Positions 12,991-23,932 of a DNA stretch of 64,000 nt are shown in pieces. Where the stretch lies: NCBI RefSeq assembly GCF_018991925.1, contig NW_024732415.1, positions 3,240,981 to 3,304,980 on the forward strand, read 5' to 3'. The position numbers were made by a program, and so were the translations under genes. The DNA comes from Homarus americanus (taxonomy: Eukaryota; Arthropoda; Malacostraca; Decapoda; Nephropidae). Each line of letters begins with the position of its first letter. Position 1 is the stretch's first letter. The notes below the pieces were generated by a model. The model had not been told where the DNA came from and ran no database searches. It saw only the letters and a program-made list of their open reading frames with translations.

Positions 12991-13446
12991 AACTATAGGA
13001 CGGTTGTGGAGCGCTGTATTCACCATCCCGTCTTAGTGTTAAAGTGAATTTTAACTATTTTCTAGTTTTCAATATTTTTTTTCTTCTTTGATTGTCATTT
13101 CTCACTTTGTATTTGTATATTTAATCACACAAGAAGTTCCATCGTAAAAAATTTGACAATTGAGGAAAATGAAGAGTGATTTTCTCTCTGACTTCCAATA
13201 TTTTCCTCTCGTCTACTGTATAGTGTTCCCTCCTTTCTTAACAACAGCGTAAAAACAAAACTTAACATACATTTAGTGATCTTAGGAGACGGTCTGTGTT
13301 GATAGTGTAGTACTGGCAGTGTAAACAGAAACGAGTTAATGTTGATTTTTTATTATGTGGGGAAAATTTAGTGTATGCGTGTAATAGCTTAGAGAAAACT
13401 TATGTATTGATACTGTGTAATGAGGGTGCGGCGGCCGAGTGGATAC
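12991..13446. other. Unique AT-rich sequence, no gene seen
   Basis: Ends in GCGGCCGAGTGGA at about 13430, an isolated tRNA A-box-like word without any tRNA fold around it. Confidence 0.5.
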
Positions 13447-13699
13447 AACACGAAAACCACCAAAGGCAACACTAAAAACCACCACAACAACACGAAAATC
13501 ACTAAAACAACACGAAAACCACCAAAAGCAACACGAAAACCACCAAAATAACACAACACCACAAAAAGCAACGTAAAAAACACCAAAACAACACGAAAAC
13601 CACCAATAAACAGGAAAAACAACACGAAAAAACACCAAAACAACACGAAAACCACCAAAAGCAACACGAAAACCACCAAAATAACACGAAAACCACCAG
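13447..13699. repeat. 21-bp minisatellite, about 12 units
   Basis: Unit approximates AACACGAAAACCACCAAAAG plus one base, with truncated variants. The Phe/Val/Cys-rich minus-strand frames reflect the 21-bp period and are not credible proteins. Confidence 0.88.
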
Positions 13700-13903
13700 A
13701 TCAGGTTCAGAACTTCGACTGTACACTCACATTAAGTAATTGTTCGTCATCTTGAGTAATGTCTACCCTCAGGTATTTTTGGGGACGGAAATATCGTGTC
13801 GGGCTTCAAGAGTCCTCGATGTGTGTGTGAGTGTTTGGTCGTGAGAAGCATCTGAAACCTTTGAACTCTTGTGTTGGTACGTCTCTTGCTAGATGGTTGA
13901 GGC

Positions 13904-13948
<45 letters not shown>

Positions 13949-14217
13949 TGTGTGTGTGTGTCATCCTCTCTCTCTCTCTCTCTCTCCATCCGGAAAAACA
14001 AACCAGCTTTGTAATATCGTCAACTCTTTTCACACAGTTTCTACCCCATTGTTCTAGTTTAAAAAAAAAAATATATATAAAGCAGAAAAGATATTAGTAC
14101 ACGTAGCTGACTCCACTAGTAGTAACAATGTAGCACAACAATTTACACAACTCTCCCCGTGGCTCTGTAATCATAGAGGTCCCTACGATAAATATCACTC
14201 GTATGTGAAGATGTAAG
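13700..14217. other. Mixed sequence with GT and CT tracts
   Basis: (GT)n at 13907-13961 and (CT)n at 13966-13987; an A/TA run near 14060-14080. No gene seen. Confidence 0.7.
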
Positions 14218-14456
14218 GATACACCTACACCACCTATGAAGCTTATTTCACCTTATGATTAAACACCCTAACCTAACCTATCCGAACCTAATCTAATATA
14301 ACCAAACCTATCCGAACATAACTTAACATAACATAACATAGCAATATAACGTAACATAATCCAATTTAATTAAACCTAATCTAACCCCCTGTAGGTAGCT
14401 TTAGGGTATTTAATAATCAGATGAAATAATCTAGGGTGACTAACCTTCATGGGATC
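14218..14456. mobile_element. Inverted-repeat MITE with CCTAA-rich interior, copy 1
   Basis: Left arm has CTTATTTCACCTTATGATTA and AACACCCTAA. The reverse complement of the right arm has ATTATTTCATCTGATTATTA and AATACCCTAA, so the ends are inverted copies. The interior is degenerate CCTAACCTATCCGAACC. The right arm also shares CCCCCTGTAGGTAG and TTTAGGGTATTTAATAATCA with the element at 20541-20667. No transposase is present, so it would be non-autonomous. Target-site duplications are not evident. Confidence 0.72.
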
Positions 14457-14761
14457 TTTATTTACTTCACCTAAAACACCAAAAAATTATTTGAAAATTT
14501 AGGGACGTGGTTTTTTTTTTTTTTTTTTTTACATCGTTACAATTTTGTGTTGACAATATGACATCACGGACGAAGAAGTATTCTACAACCCTACTGAGAC
14601 AATATGAGTCACAGTATTCATCAGACCCATCCGTAAAGATATTTTTTGGGTTGTGTTGTATAAATTCTTTCATCTCCAGTTACCAGGATATTCACCTTAC
14701 GAGGATTTGTATCTCAACCCTCTCCTGGCTTTGAACAATGAGGAACAGATAATAATAATCT
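14457..14761. other. Unique sequence with a 20-bp poly-T run
   Basis: T20 at 14511-14530. A minus-strand frame contains FTDGSDEYCDS, which superficially recalls an RNase H motif, but nothing else supports it. Confidence 0.5.
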
Positions 14762-15110
14762 TAACCCAAAGGTCATAACACAGAGCCAGGGTGTTATGTG
14801 TGTTCCATGGTTATGTGTCTTATCCCAGAGGCCAAAGGTCATAACATAGAGCCAGGTGTTATGTGTTCCATGGTCATGTGTCATATCCCAGAGGTCAAAG
14901 GTCATAACATAGAGCCAGGTGTTATGTGTTCCATGGTCATGTGTCATATCCCAGAGGTCAAAGGTCATAACATAGAGCCAGGTGTTATGTGTTCCATGGT
15001 CATGTGTCATATCCCAGAGGTCAAAGGTCATAACACAGCCAGGTGTTATGTGTTCCATGGTCGTGTGTTATACCCAGAGGTCAAAGGTCAGAGGTCAAAC
15101 ACGAAAATAA
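14762..15110. repeat. 63-bp minisatellite with AGGTCA DR1 pairs, five units
   Basis: GGTCATAACA starts at 14771, 14837, 14900, 14963 and 15026, a 63-bp step after the first. Units carry GAGCCAGGTGTTATG and TTCCATGGTCATGTG. Perfect AGGTCA-A-AGGTCA lies at 14892-14904, 14955-14967 and 15018-15030. The last unit has three half sites, AGGTCA-A-AGGTCA-G-AGGTCA, at 15078-15097. The 63-bp (21-codon) period opens frames on both strands. Confidence 0.92.
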
Positions 15111-15689
15111 TAATGAAACTGCATCTTGGGAAGTTTTTCTGTCTTTCTGTGTCAAAGATCAAAGATTAAGAAACTATATAATAGTTCTACATTATTCGAG
15201 GTCCCCTTTTGTCCACACAGGTTAAAGGTCAATGATAAGAAAATATAATATTGTTCTATATTATTTGGATTCAATTTCGTTTTCGTCCTCACAGGTCAAA
15301 GGTAATTTTTATTAAAGTGATTACAGTATTAACCTTATGTAATGTAGGACTTTTTTCTAATTCAAGTGTCAAAGATCAGATATTTAGTAGCAAATTCGCG
15401 TGCTAATTATTTTAGGATCATTTTTCGGACTTAATTAAAAGTTGAAAGTCAAATATGTAAAAATAAAGTCGGATTTAATGCAATTCATGGCCATTTTTTT
15501 CCGTGGCCAGATGTCAGGGATGATAGGGACAAAACCAGGCGGCTGCTTTGTTCGGGGTCAATTTTTGGTGGTCAGATGTCAAAGGTTAAAGTATGGTAAA
15601 AACGTAGATTGCTGCCCAGTTCAAAGTCACAAATTCGTCTTTGTAATTACGTTACATTTTATCCCACCTGTGAGTTGTCATGTTGCGCT
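15111..15689. other. Unique sequence with scattered GTCAAAGGTCA-like words
   Basis: Degenerate versions of the direct-repeat word of the preceding array recur, for example GTCAAAGATCAAAG near 15155, AGGTTAAAGGTCAA near 15221, AGGTCAAAGGTAA near 15295 and GTCAAAGGTTAAAG near 15579. This looks like decayed array or an older expansion. No gene seen. Confidence 0.55.
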
Positions 15690-16092
15690 TTCTGTACCTG
15701 TGCCTTTGTCTTTCTCTACCTGTGATTGTATCTGTACCTGTGCTTGTGTCTGTACCTGTGCTTGTTACTGTACCTGTGATTGTTACTGTACCTGTGCTTG
15801 TTACTGTACCTGTGATTGTATCTGTACCTGTGATTGTGTCTACCTGTGATTGTGTCTGTGCCTGTGATTGTGTTTGTGCCTGTGATTGTGTCTGTACCTG
15901 TGGTTGTTACTGTACCTGTGCTTGTTACTGTACCTGTGATTGTGTCTGTACCTGTGCTTGTTACTGTACCTGTGCTTGTTACTGTACCTGTGATTGTGTC
16001 TGTACCTGTGATTGTGTCTACCTGTGATTGTGTCTGTGCCTGTGATTGTGTTTGTGCCTGTGATTGTGTCTGTACCTGTGATTGTGTCTAAT
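15690..16092. repeat. 18-bp CTGTACCTGTGATTGTGT minisatellite with higher-order repeat
   Basis: About 22 units of CTGTACCTGTGATTGTGT alternating with CTTGTTACTGT variants. The short form TGTGTCTACCTGTGATTG recurs, placing CCTGTGATTG at 15843 and 16021, and the blocks after each are the same, which indicates a 178-bp higher-order duplication. Val/Pro-rich and Cys/Thr-rich frames are by-products. Confidence 0.9.
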
Positions 16093-16533
16093 AGTATCTA
16101 AACCCGCACCTGTATTTTCGTTTCAGAATGAATGACACTGAAATAGAATGATATTTTCGTCAGTAATACATGACATTTCTGTACCTTCCAAATTAAATGG
16201 AATTCAGGTGGTTTAATATCGCAAAAATTGAGCTTGAGTGGAGGCCATCAAGAGGTCAGGTTGAAGCCCTATCTTGGTCAACTACCCTTTTGAGCTATGA
16301 TTGGTTGTTTGGGTGAATGGGTGGGCCGTCCACTGCCAGAATTTCCTGCCGTTTCAAGTGAAAGAAAATATATAAAGATTGAAACAGATGATAGAATTAT
16401 TTTAACGCGAAACTTTATTAATAATACTAATAGTAATGATGCTAATAATTATAGTAATAATAATAACACCACTATTATAAACTAATAATCATAGTAGTGA
16501 AATTTTAATAATGAAAACAATAGTAAAAACGAC

Positions 16534-16535
<2 letters not shown>
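16093..16535. other. Unique sequence, no gene seen
   Basis: AT-rich after 16370; loose TAAT words precede the next microsatellite. Confidence 0.55.
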
Positions 16536-16567
<32 letters not shown>

Positions 16568-16608
16568 TGTATATGTATATGTAACAATATGTGTATGTAT
16601 GTATATGT
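16536..16608. repeat. (TAA)n then (TATG)n microsatellites
   Basis: TAA at 16536-16566 grading into TATG/TATA words to 16608. Confidence 0.9.
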
Positions 16609-17640
16609 GAAAGTGATGATGATGATAAATGCAAAAATAAAACAAAATCTATACTACGTAGAACATCTTTCAAAAACAACAAACAATAACATCAAACCAA
16701 ACAAACAGCAGACAGAAACAAACATAATGAACTAAACACCCATAAACACCACACACATCTACTGCAGAAAGTAGATAAAAACTCATTCACTCCCTACCTT
16801 ATCTACTTAGCCCTACCTGAGTCTGTCTACCTGCCTACTCTACCCCTCCTCCTACCACTACTTTCATGGAGGGAGGTGGGAATAAACCCCCTACGGAGAC
16901 ACTGTTAAGCTATAAAAGAGAATAGAGAAGAAGTTAGGGGGTAGAGGCAATCTGCAGTGGAGCATTGGTTATGAGAGAGAGAGAGGGGAAGGGATGGTTG
17001 GCTCTCCCTTAACACGCTTACGTCGTCTCCATTAAGGGTGACATTACATTAGATGCCAATTTATGTTATTTATGTCCCTTTGGTATCGAGTATCTGTAAT
17101 ACCAGTCTTTTCTTGTTGGTACTTTCTCTATCGGCAAAGGAATGGCTTAAGTTACTCCCTCTGGTACCAGCTATAGGTGATACCTAGTCCAGTTTCCTGT
17201 AAATACCTCTTTAGTACCACTCAAATGCCTTCCTAATACCAATACACCTCTTAAAACAGTATCACAGATGGATGGTTGAAGGGTCATTTTCCCTTTGGTA
17301 CTAATTATGTTTAATGCCACTACTCCTGAACTCCATTTTACCCCTTTGGTAGTAATTTATTTGAGTTTTATCGCCCCCTCCCTCCCTCCCTTCCTCCCTT
17401 AACACGATACTACAGAAGGCGACCTGATGTATGAGTGTTCCTGTACCACTTTTTTTCCTCGTAATTTATTTAGTGATATATATAGTAAATTCGATAGCTA
17501 TAGGGGTAAAAATATATATTCGTTATATATATATTTTTTTTAAAGTAGCTACATTAATGAGTGTCAACCTTTGGTGCCATACTGTGAGTTATTTACCTTT
17601 CACTTGATCATCACACTCCAGACCTGTAACTTCTCCTCAG
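16609..17640. other. About 1 kb of largely unique sequence
   Basis: Includes a short GA run near 16975, CCCTCC words near 17375, and repeated TGGTACC/TAATACCA words between 17085 and 17300 without a fixed period. No supportable coding frame. Confidence 0.55.
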
Positions 17641-17995
17641 ACTTATATCCTCCTTGTGTCTCTCATCCCCATCGTTAAACCCTGAGACACAAAACCCGCC
17701 TTAATAAACCCGCACAACATGAAGGGCAGTACAGTGGGTGGCCGACGACTCTCATCCTTGTCTGCGTTGGTCGTAAGAGTGGCGCAGCGCGGTGTTGGCA
17801 GAGCTTCAAGACGCCAGCAGCACCTCACCTGGGCTTTCTAAATCACGGCACACGACCCTCCCTCCCCTCTAATCCACCTCCTCATCCCCCACGCCCAGGC
17901 AAGGTACCAGCACACGCCTGCCTTTCCATCGTACTTGCCAGCTGTCAGCATGGCAACGTTTGTTTACATGAAGTATAATGCTATATAATTTCCTA
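17641..17995. other. Locally GC-rich unique segment
   Basis: Higher GC and CpG content than its surroundings, with a 61-codon minus-strand frame at 17643-17828. The peptide matches nothing I recognise. It could be a chance frame or part of an unrecognised exon; it is not called as a gene. Confidence 0.4.
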
Positions 17996-18789
17996 CGACG
18001 ACATTGTGTCAAAATACGAAATTTTTTTATTCATGTACTTCACGAGCATTTGTATGATACAATAAGCTCTTATGGTGGAACAGTTGTATATATTCAAGGG
18101 ATGATAATACTTTAAAAGGGTATATAACTGAGTATATATGGTACATAGTGGTTGATGATTGTCAAATGATGCATACTAAGTTGCATGCATATGGTAGCCC
18201 ACAACACGCGGACACTATGGTGAGACTTGATGGTACAAAACTATTTATTGGTAATTAGTACAACACGTTATAATTAAATAAACAAGTGATTGGTGACAAA
18301 TGATGATTTCACGAAACTGTATACTCATGGTACAATAATAGGTTATTTGATGATTAAGTTACAAAATAAGACCATTTAAAACGATTAAGTACAATGGTTC
18401 AAAATATGTATACTCATGGTACAATAATTATATAATACTTACACTAAATACAGTGTTCCTCAAGGGATTAGTGCACTAGTATTTCAGATGCCAATAATTA
18501 ATATTTCCATAACAGTTCCTTTATCTCCCGAGACTCCAAACTGCTGGAGTAAACCCTTGAACTTATTTTCTGCTCATAGATTACGCTGTAGTGTCTCATG
18601 TTCCTTTGGTACAGTTTCGAACAGGAGCGTCGATTGAACTTATGGACACTGAGATACTATTGCTCCAAACAAATATCAATGCACTGTAAAGTCTCACACA
18701 AACAGACTTACTAACAAACACTTAATAGCTAACAAACGTCTATATGTAGTACTGTAAAATCTAACACAAACGACTAACACCTCACAGAA
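17996..18789. other. AT-rich unique sequence leading into the 33-bp satellite
   Basis: A 22-bp word (TGTATACTCATGGTACAATA plus AT) is exact at 18318-18339 and 18407-18428, 89 bp apart. From 18690 degenerate ACTAACAAACACTTAATAGC words foreshadow the satellite. Confidence 0.6.
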
Positions 18790-19927
18790 ACAAACACTAG
18801 TAACCTACACCACGGAACACTAACAAACACTAGTAACCTACACCACGGAACATTAACAAACACTAATGACCTACACCACGGAACATTAACAAACACTAAT
18901 GACCTACACCACGGAACACTAACAAACACTAATAACCTACAACACGGAACACTAACAAAAACTAATAACCCACACCACGGAACACTAACAAACACTCACA
19001 TAACCTACACCACGGAACACTACAACAAACACTAATAACCTACACCACGGAACACTAACAAACACTAGTAACCTACACCACGGAACACTAACAAACACTA
19101 ATGGCCTTCACCACGGAACATTAACAAACACTAATAACCTACACCACGGAACACTAACAAACACTAATAACCTACACCACGGAACACTAAAAACACTAAT
19201 AACCTACACCACGGAACACTAACAAACACTAGTAACCTACACCACGGAACCCTAACAAACACTAATAACCTACACCACGGAACACTAAATAAACACTAAT
19301 AACCTACACCACGGAACACTAACAAACACTAATAACCTACACCACGGAACACTAAAAAACACTAATAACCTACACCACGGAACACTCAACAAACACTAGT
19401 AACCTACACCACGGAACACTAACAAACACTAATAACCTACACCACGGAACACTAACAAACACTAGTAACCTACACCACGGAACACACAACAAACACTAAT
19501 AACCTACACCACGGAACACTAACAAACACTAATAACCTACACCACGGAACACTAACAAACACTAGTAACCTACACCACGGAACACTAACAAACACTAATG
19601 ACCTTCACCACGGAACATTAACAAACACTAATAACCTACACCACGGAACACAACAAACACTAATAACTAACACCACGGAACACTAACAAACACTAATAAC
19701 CTACACCACGGAACACTAAACACTAATAACCTACAATCCAGGAACACTAACAAACACTAATAACCTACACCACGGAACACTAACAAACACTAATAACCTA
19801 CACCACGGAACACTAACAAACACTAATAACCTACACCACGGAACACTAACAAACACTAATAACCTACACCACGGAACACTAACAAACACTAATAACCTAC
19901 ACCAGGGAACACTAACAAACACTAGTA
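18790..19927. repeat. 33-bp satellite array, about 34 units
   Basis: Unit is ACAAACACTAATAACCTACA then CCACGGAACACTA, 33 bp. Most units differ only by ACTAATA versus ACTAGTA or by one-base indels. A rare variant, CCTTCACCACGGAACATT, occurs at about 19103 and 19601 in the same neighbour context, about 497 bp or 15 units apart. The 11-residue repeating minus-strand frame is a by-product. Confidence 0.95.
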
Positions 19928-20422
19928 TTTAATTTCATCACAATCAACCAACACTGTAACATGTAGCGTTGAGGTGTGAGTACGACAACATCTCATTAAG
20001 GTTAATCAACAACCGGAAAACGTACGATGTCAATGTCAGATGCATAAAAACGAAACTTCCTCCTCTATCCTTGCTTAGGTTACCCCAACCTTTCATGGCG
20101 ACGGATTTAATGGCCCTGTGACCATAATACACCCTATATCGAACTACTAGACGCAGACAGTGATCGTAACTCAGACAGATTGAGGGTAGTTAGTCGAGAG
20201 AAGACACGGATAGGTAATATATACGGGATGGGCCATAGACTATGGCTTGACGCGATAGTTGTCACTTGTCTCTTTTTGCTGTCGTGGAAGGGGAGATAAT
20301 TAACATAGTTTATTAAGAAGGATGAACATGTTACTGCAGGGGATGATTTGTTGTTTTAGTGCTGAGAGAGACAGATGGATGAAGTGAAAGAAGTGAGAAG
20401 GTGATGTGAGAGAGAAGAATAC
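19928..20422. other. Unique sequence, no gene seen
   Basis: No repeat or supportable frame until a GA-rich stretch at 20423. Confidence 0.55.
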
Positions 20423-20467
20423 GTAGGAGAGAGAGAGAGAGGGAGGGAGAGGGGGGAGGAGAAGGAA
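20423..20467. repeat. GA/GGA polypurine tract
   Basis: GAGAGA and GGGAGGG words for about 45 bp. Confidence 0.8.
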
Positions 20468-20540
20468 TGATAGGTTAGAGACTCTACGTGACAAACACTT
20501 AATAGGTCGTATTATCAGAATCAATTGACAAAAACCTGAA

Positions 20541-20667
20541 GGATCACCTGAAGAATAGGCACTCAAACCTAACCTACCCTAACCTAACCAAAATTAACTC
20601 CCCCCAGGTAGAGTTAAGGTGTTTACTCAAGTGAAATAAGCTGGGGTGTCTTATCTTCAGGTGATTC
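20541..20667. mobile_element. Inverted-repeat MITE with CCTAA interior, copy 2
   Basis: Ends are inverted: GGATCACCTGAAGAATAGGC at 20541 matches the reverse complement of the right end, GAATCACCTGAAGATAAGAC, at about 18 of 22 positions. Inside the right end the arm reads CTCAAGTGAAATAAGCTGGG and AGGTAGAGTTAAGGTGTTTA, homologous to the arm at 14380-14456. The left interior is AACCTAACCTACCCTAACC. Length is 127 bp with no coding capacity. Confidence 0.78.
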
Positions 20668-20995
20668 GTTAAATACCTCAACCGGAAGTGGCTGAGAATT
20701 CCTTCGTAACTAACTCACACCGTAGTAACGACACAAATTGGCGCCAATATGGTGTCGGAATGTCACCAAGACTCTACCATGATGCTTAAAAACAATCTCT
20801 TAACCCGAGATGGTGATGTAAAATAACTTCACGACTCTTGAAACTATTTATTCCTAATACTTGATTTATTGCTTGATATTATCCCTTAGAGGCTGATGCA
20901 AGTATTTATATCTGCAGTATATTTATAATGTATTCAATAACTCTACCTAAGAAACCTAAACTTAACTTCTGTGTTGTATCCGGTCATAGATCACT
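20668..20995. other. Unique AT-rich sequence
   Basis: Contains the near-palindrome TTGGCGCCAATATGG near 20740. No gene seen. Confidence 0.5.
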
Positions 20996-21297
20996 TTCCT
21001 CCTTCCCCTCCCCCTCCTGCTCCTCCTCCTTCCCTCCTTCCCCTCAGTAACATCTGTTAATCTGGGGGAGGAGAACGAAGAAATAAGAGAAGAAGGGAAA
21101 TTGTAAGAATATTGGGAGGGGAGAAAGGAGGAGAAGGAGGTAAAGAGAGAAGAGATAAAAGAGAAAAAAGAAAGGAGATGACGGAGGGGGGAGCTGAAGA
21201 GAGTAAGGTAATAAGAAACGAGGGAAGGTAGGCACCTCAATACCGTCCTCTCCCACCCTCCTTCCTTTCATTCCTTCCTTCCACCCCTCCCCCGTTC
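20996..21297. repeat. Alternating polypyrimidine/polypurine/polypyrimidine block
   Basis: Pyrimidine run 20996-21055, purine run 21062-21235, pyrimidine run 21243-21297. The arrangement could fold on itself, although the arms are not exact complements. Confidence 0.7.
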
Positions 21298-21661
21298 CAC
21301 CCACCACTGCTGATGATATGAAAGAAAACGTGATTTGTGGACCTGTGCGAGTTAAATCAGGGTTACGCTCCCATGCTCATCCTTCACTCTCTCCCCACCT
21401 CTCTTCTTCCCTTCTTTGTAGATCTTCCTCCACCTTTCCTCCCCTGCTCTTGCCTCCACCCACGCCCAAACAGAGCCAAGCAGTCATCGCCCGTAAGCCC
21501 GAATACGTAAACAATGAGAGAGGCAAAACCTAAGGCGAGGTATTATCTCTAGGTGGGAAATCTGTCAAGGGGATACTACACGAAACTGCATCCGCTATTA
21601 TCGCAGCCGCGGGGACGTACGAAGATGATATTTATTTAATATATATATATGTTCGTTTTAT
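21298..21661. other. Unique sequence, pyrimidine-rich centre
   Basis: CCTCC-rich at 21380-21465; a plus-strand frame of 71 codons here is compositionally driven. No gene called. Confidence 0.5.
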
Positions 21662-21676
21662 TTATTATTATTATTA

Positions 21677-21711
<35 letters not shown>

Positions 21712-21734
21712 TATTATTATTATTATTATTATTA
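21662..21734. repeat. (TTA)n microsatellite
   Basis: TTA with two interruptions (TTTT, TATATT). Confidence 0.95.
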
Positions 21735-22110
21735 GTCATTGTGGCATAACTTTAAGGAATAATACTAAACATATTCAGTTATATTTATCTTATATGTTTG
21801 TTAATGAGTAAAATGATGAATCTAATCACATCTATGGTATTTTTATTAACACCAGTAAATAACAACTTCAATAACTAATGTTGATTTAGTCATTAAACCG
21901 TCGACTTAAAATTACATAATATAGTGTCATCCTGCAGTTAGGTAAACTTCATGGTCCAAAGTGAAGTTTAGTCCACTGCTTTATGGCCTGAATTTCTACA
22001 GTAGATCGATGTCTGTAGTCAATGTCTTTCATATACCTGTACAGTATATTTGTTTGAGCTATGACCCGTGTTGCACTCGTTAATTTTGAGTCTGGTTTAT
22101 GTGATTTCAC
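21735..22110. other. AT-rich unique sequence, nothing seen
   Basis: No repeat, RNA or frame that can be supported. Confidence 0.55.
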
Positions 22111-22165
22111 ACACACACACACACACACACACACGCATACACACACACGCATACACACACACACG

Positions 22166-22199
<34 letters not shown>

Positions 22200-22210
22200 A
22201 ACGCATACAC
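22111..22210. repeat. (CA)n microsatellite with CGCATA interruptions
   Basis: CA runs separated by regularly recurring CGCATA, giving a short compound period. Confidence 0.93.
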
Positions 22211-22670
22211 ACTATAGGAAAATAACAACAAAATCACTATACGGGAATTATATATATATATAAAACTAACTTATCAACATAAAGATAATTAAACAATGTC
22301 CTAATTAACGTCTTGAGAAATAAACAATTGTAATTTATTCCTTAGTGGCATCAAAAGAGAATATATCATGTTTTTTCTTTTAATTTATTTAGACCAAAAA
22401 CACAAACTAACAGTAGAAAGTGAGAGACAATTGTAAACATTGACTTAGTATAAGATAAAGGCCAGGAGGCATTACACAGTGATTATTAACTTATTATAGT
22501 CAGTAGTTCAGCTGTTAGTGACCAACGTTAATGGTCTTCTTAGTTCAATATCACTTACATTCATCTATTTAACACAAGACACTTACTGTATATAGCAATT
22601 CAATGACAGACACTTCAGTATTAGTAACAGTTTTAGCAATGCCGAATAATACAAATTTGGCGATCAACTT
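22211..22670. other. AT-rich unique sequence, nothing seen
   Basis: Short TA run near 22250 only. Confidence 0.55.
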
Positions 22671-22782
22671 ATGTATGTACGTATGTATGTATTTATGTAT
22701 GTATGTATGTATTTATGTATGTATGTATGTATGTATGTATGTATGTATGTATGTATGTATGTATGTACTCATATATTTCGAA

Positions 22783-22814
<32 letters not shown>
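22671..22814. repeat. (GTAT)n and (TAA)n microsatellites
   Basis: GTAT tetramers with TTAT variants at 22671-22767, then TAA at 22786-22814. Confidence 0.94.
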
Positions 22815-22815
<1 letters not shown>

Positions 22816-23827
22816 CAAAAGCCATAGTAATAACGAGAACAACAATAACATCAATAATAACAACAATAACAACAATACGTCACAGTCATTGGTATCATAT
22901 CACAGGTAAACAAAACCAGACGCCCCACCTAACTCACCTGTGTGTCACTCAAGCTATAAATATGTAAATTACACCCTGTCAGGACCTCCTAATTGGTTCA
23001 CCTGTTAATTACCGCTCTAGTATTTCAGTGTTCAATTTTACCTTCGTTTTGTGTGAAGGTCAGGCCAAGTGAAGCCAGTTGACTCATGTTTCTCGTTTGT
23101 TTATTAATGTTGATATTTTTTTATTTAATGTTTGTTTTACTTCTTGTGGTTTTGTTATGTTTCTATTAGTTTTAGTTGAGGTGTATGTTTGTGTATGTAA
23201 TTATCACTTTGTTTTATTTTCGTGTTAATTTGCGGGTTTTTTTTTTAACTCAAAGATAAACAAATGAATATAATATTGCGTGTTTTTATTTTCACTGTTG
23301 ATTTAATAATAGTTTATATAACTACGGCTCTACTCTAGTACAAATTTAAATATCGTTCTTGTATACTAAAACATTTATTAATACATGATGTTGTTTTACC
23401 TTCTATAATATAACATTCTTGTAAACTGTAGAGTATATCAATCATATTTGTGTGTGTTTGTTTGTATTTTAATGTTATTGTTACTGATATAAATGTATAT
23501 AGTTAAATGTCACTTCGGCTCGTGTGTGTGTGTGTGTGTGTGAGAGGAGATAAGAAAGAGGGAGAGAGTGAAAAGGAGAAATTGGATAGGAAAATGTAAA
23601 AGAGAAACAGAGAGAGAGAGAGAGAGGGGGGGGTAAGGATGAGAAGAGGAGACAGAGGAAAGAGCATTAATTGGTAAAAACACTAAGAAATATTCACCAC
23701 GGAGAGTTCATGCCAATTAAGTATTCAGTATGACCAAGAAGTGTAGAAAATTAATTGTACACTATTGTTGATGTTTTGGAGGTGACGAGCCTGTGTGTAT
23801 ATCAGTTAAAGCCTTCCTCTTATTATT
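22815..23827. other. Unique AT-rich sequence with short GT and GA runs
   Basis: GT at 23522-23542 and GA/G at 23606-23632. No gene seen in about 1 kb. Confidence 0.55.
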
Positions 23828-23932
23828 ATTAGTAGTAGTAGTAGTAGCAGTAAAAAAATAGTAGTAGTAGTAGTAAATATAAAAAAGAAGTAGTAGTAGT
23901 AGTATGTAGTTGTAATAGTAGTAGTATAATTT
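23828..23932. repeat. (TAG)n microsatellite
   Basis: TAG/AGT triplets interrupted by AAAAAATAG and AAAAGAAG pieces. Confidence 0.9.

Noticed and set aside
13428..13445. GCGGCCGAGTGGA as the 5' end of a tRNA-Ser/Leu-type gene
   Set aside because: Only an A-box-like word is present; the following sequence is a 21-bp minisatellite with no anticodon arm or B box.
14467..14673. FTDGSDEYCDS on the minus strand resembling an RNase H motif
   Set aside because: No other RNase H residues follow and the frame runs into a poly-A-encoded Lys run; chance.
17643..17828. 61-codon minus-strand frame in a GC-rich segment
   Set aside because: Short, no family resemblance, no supporting neighbours.
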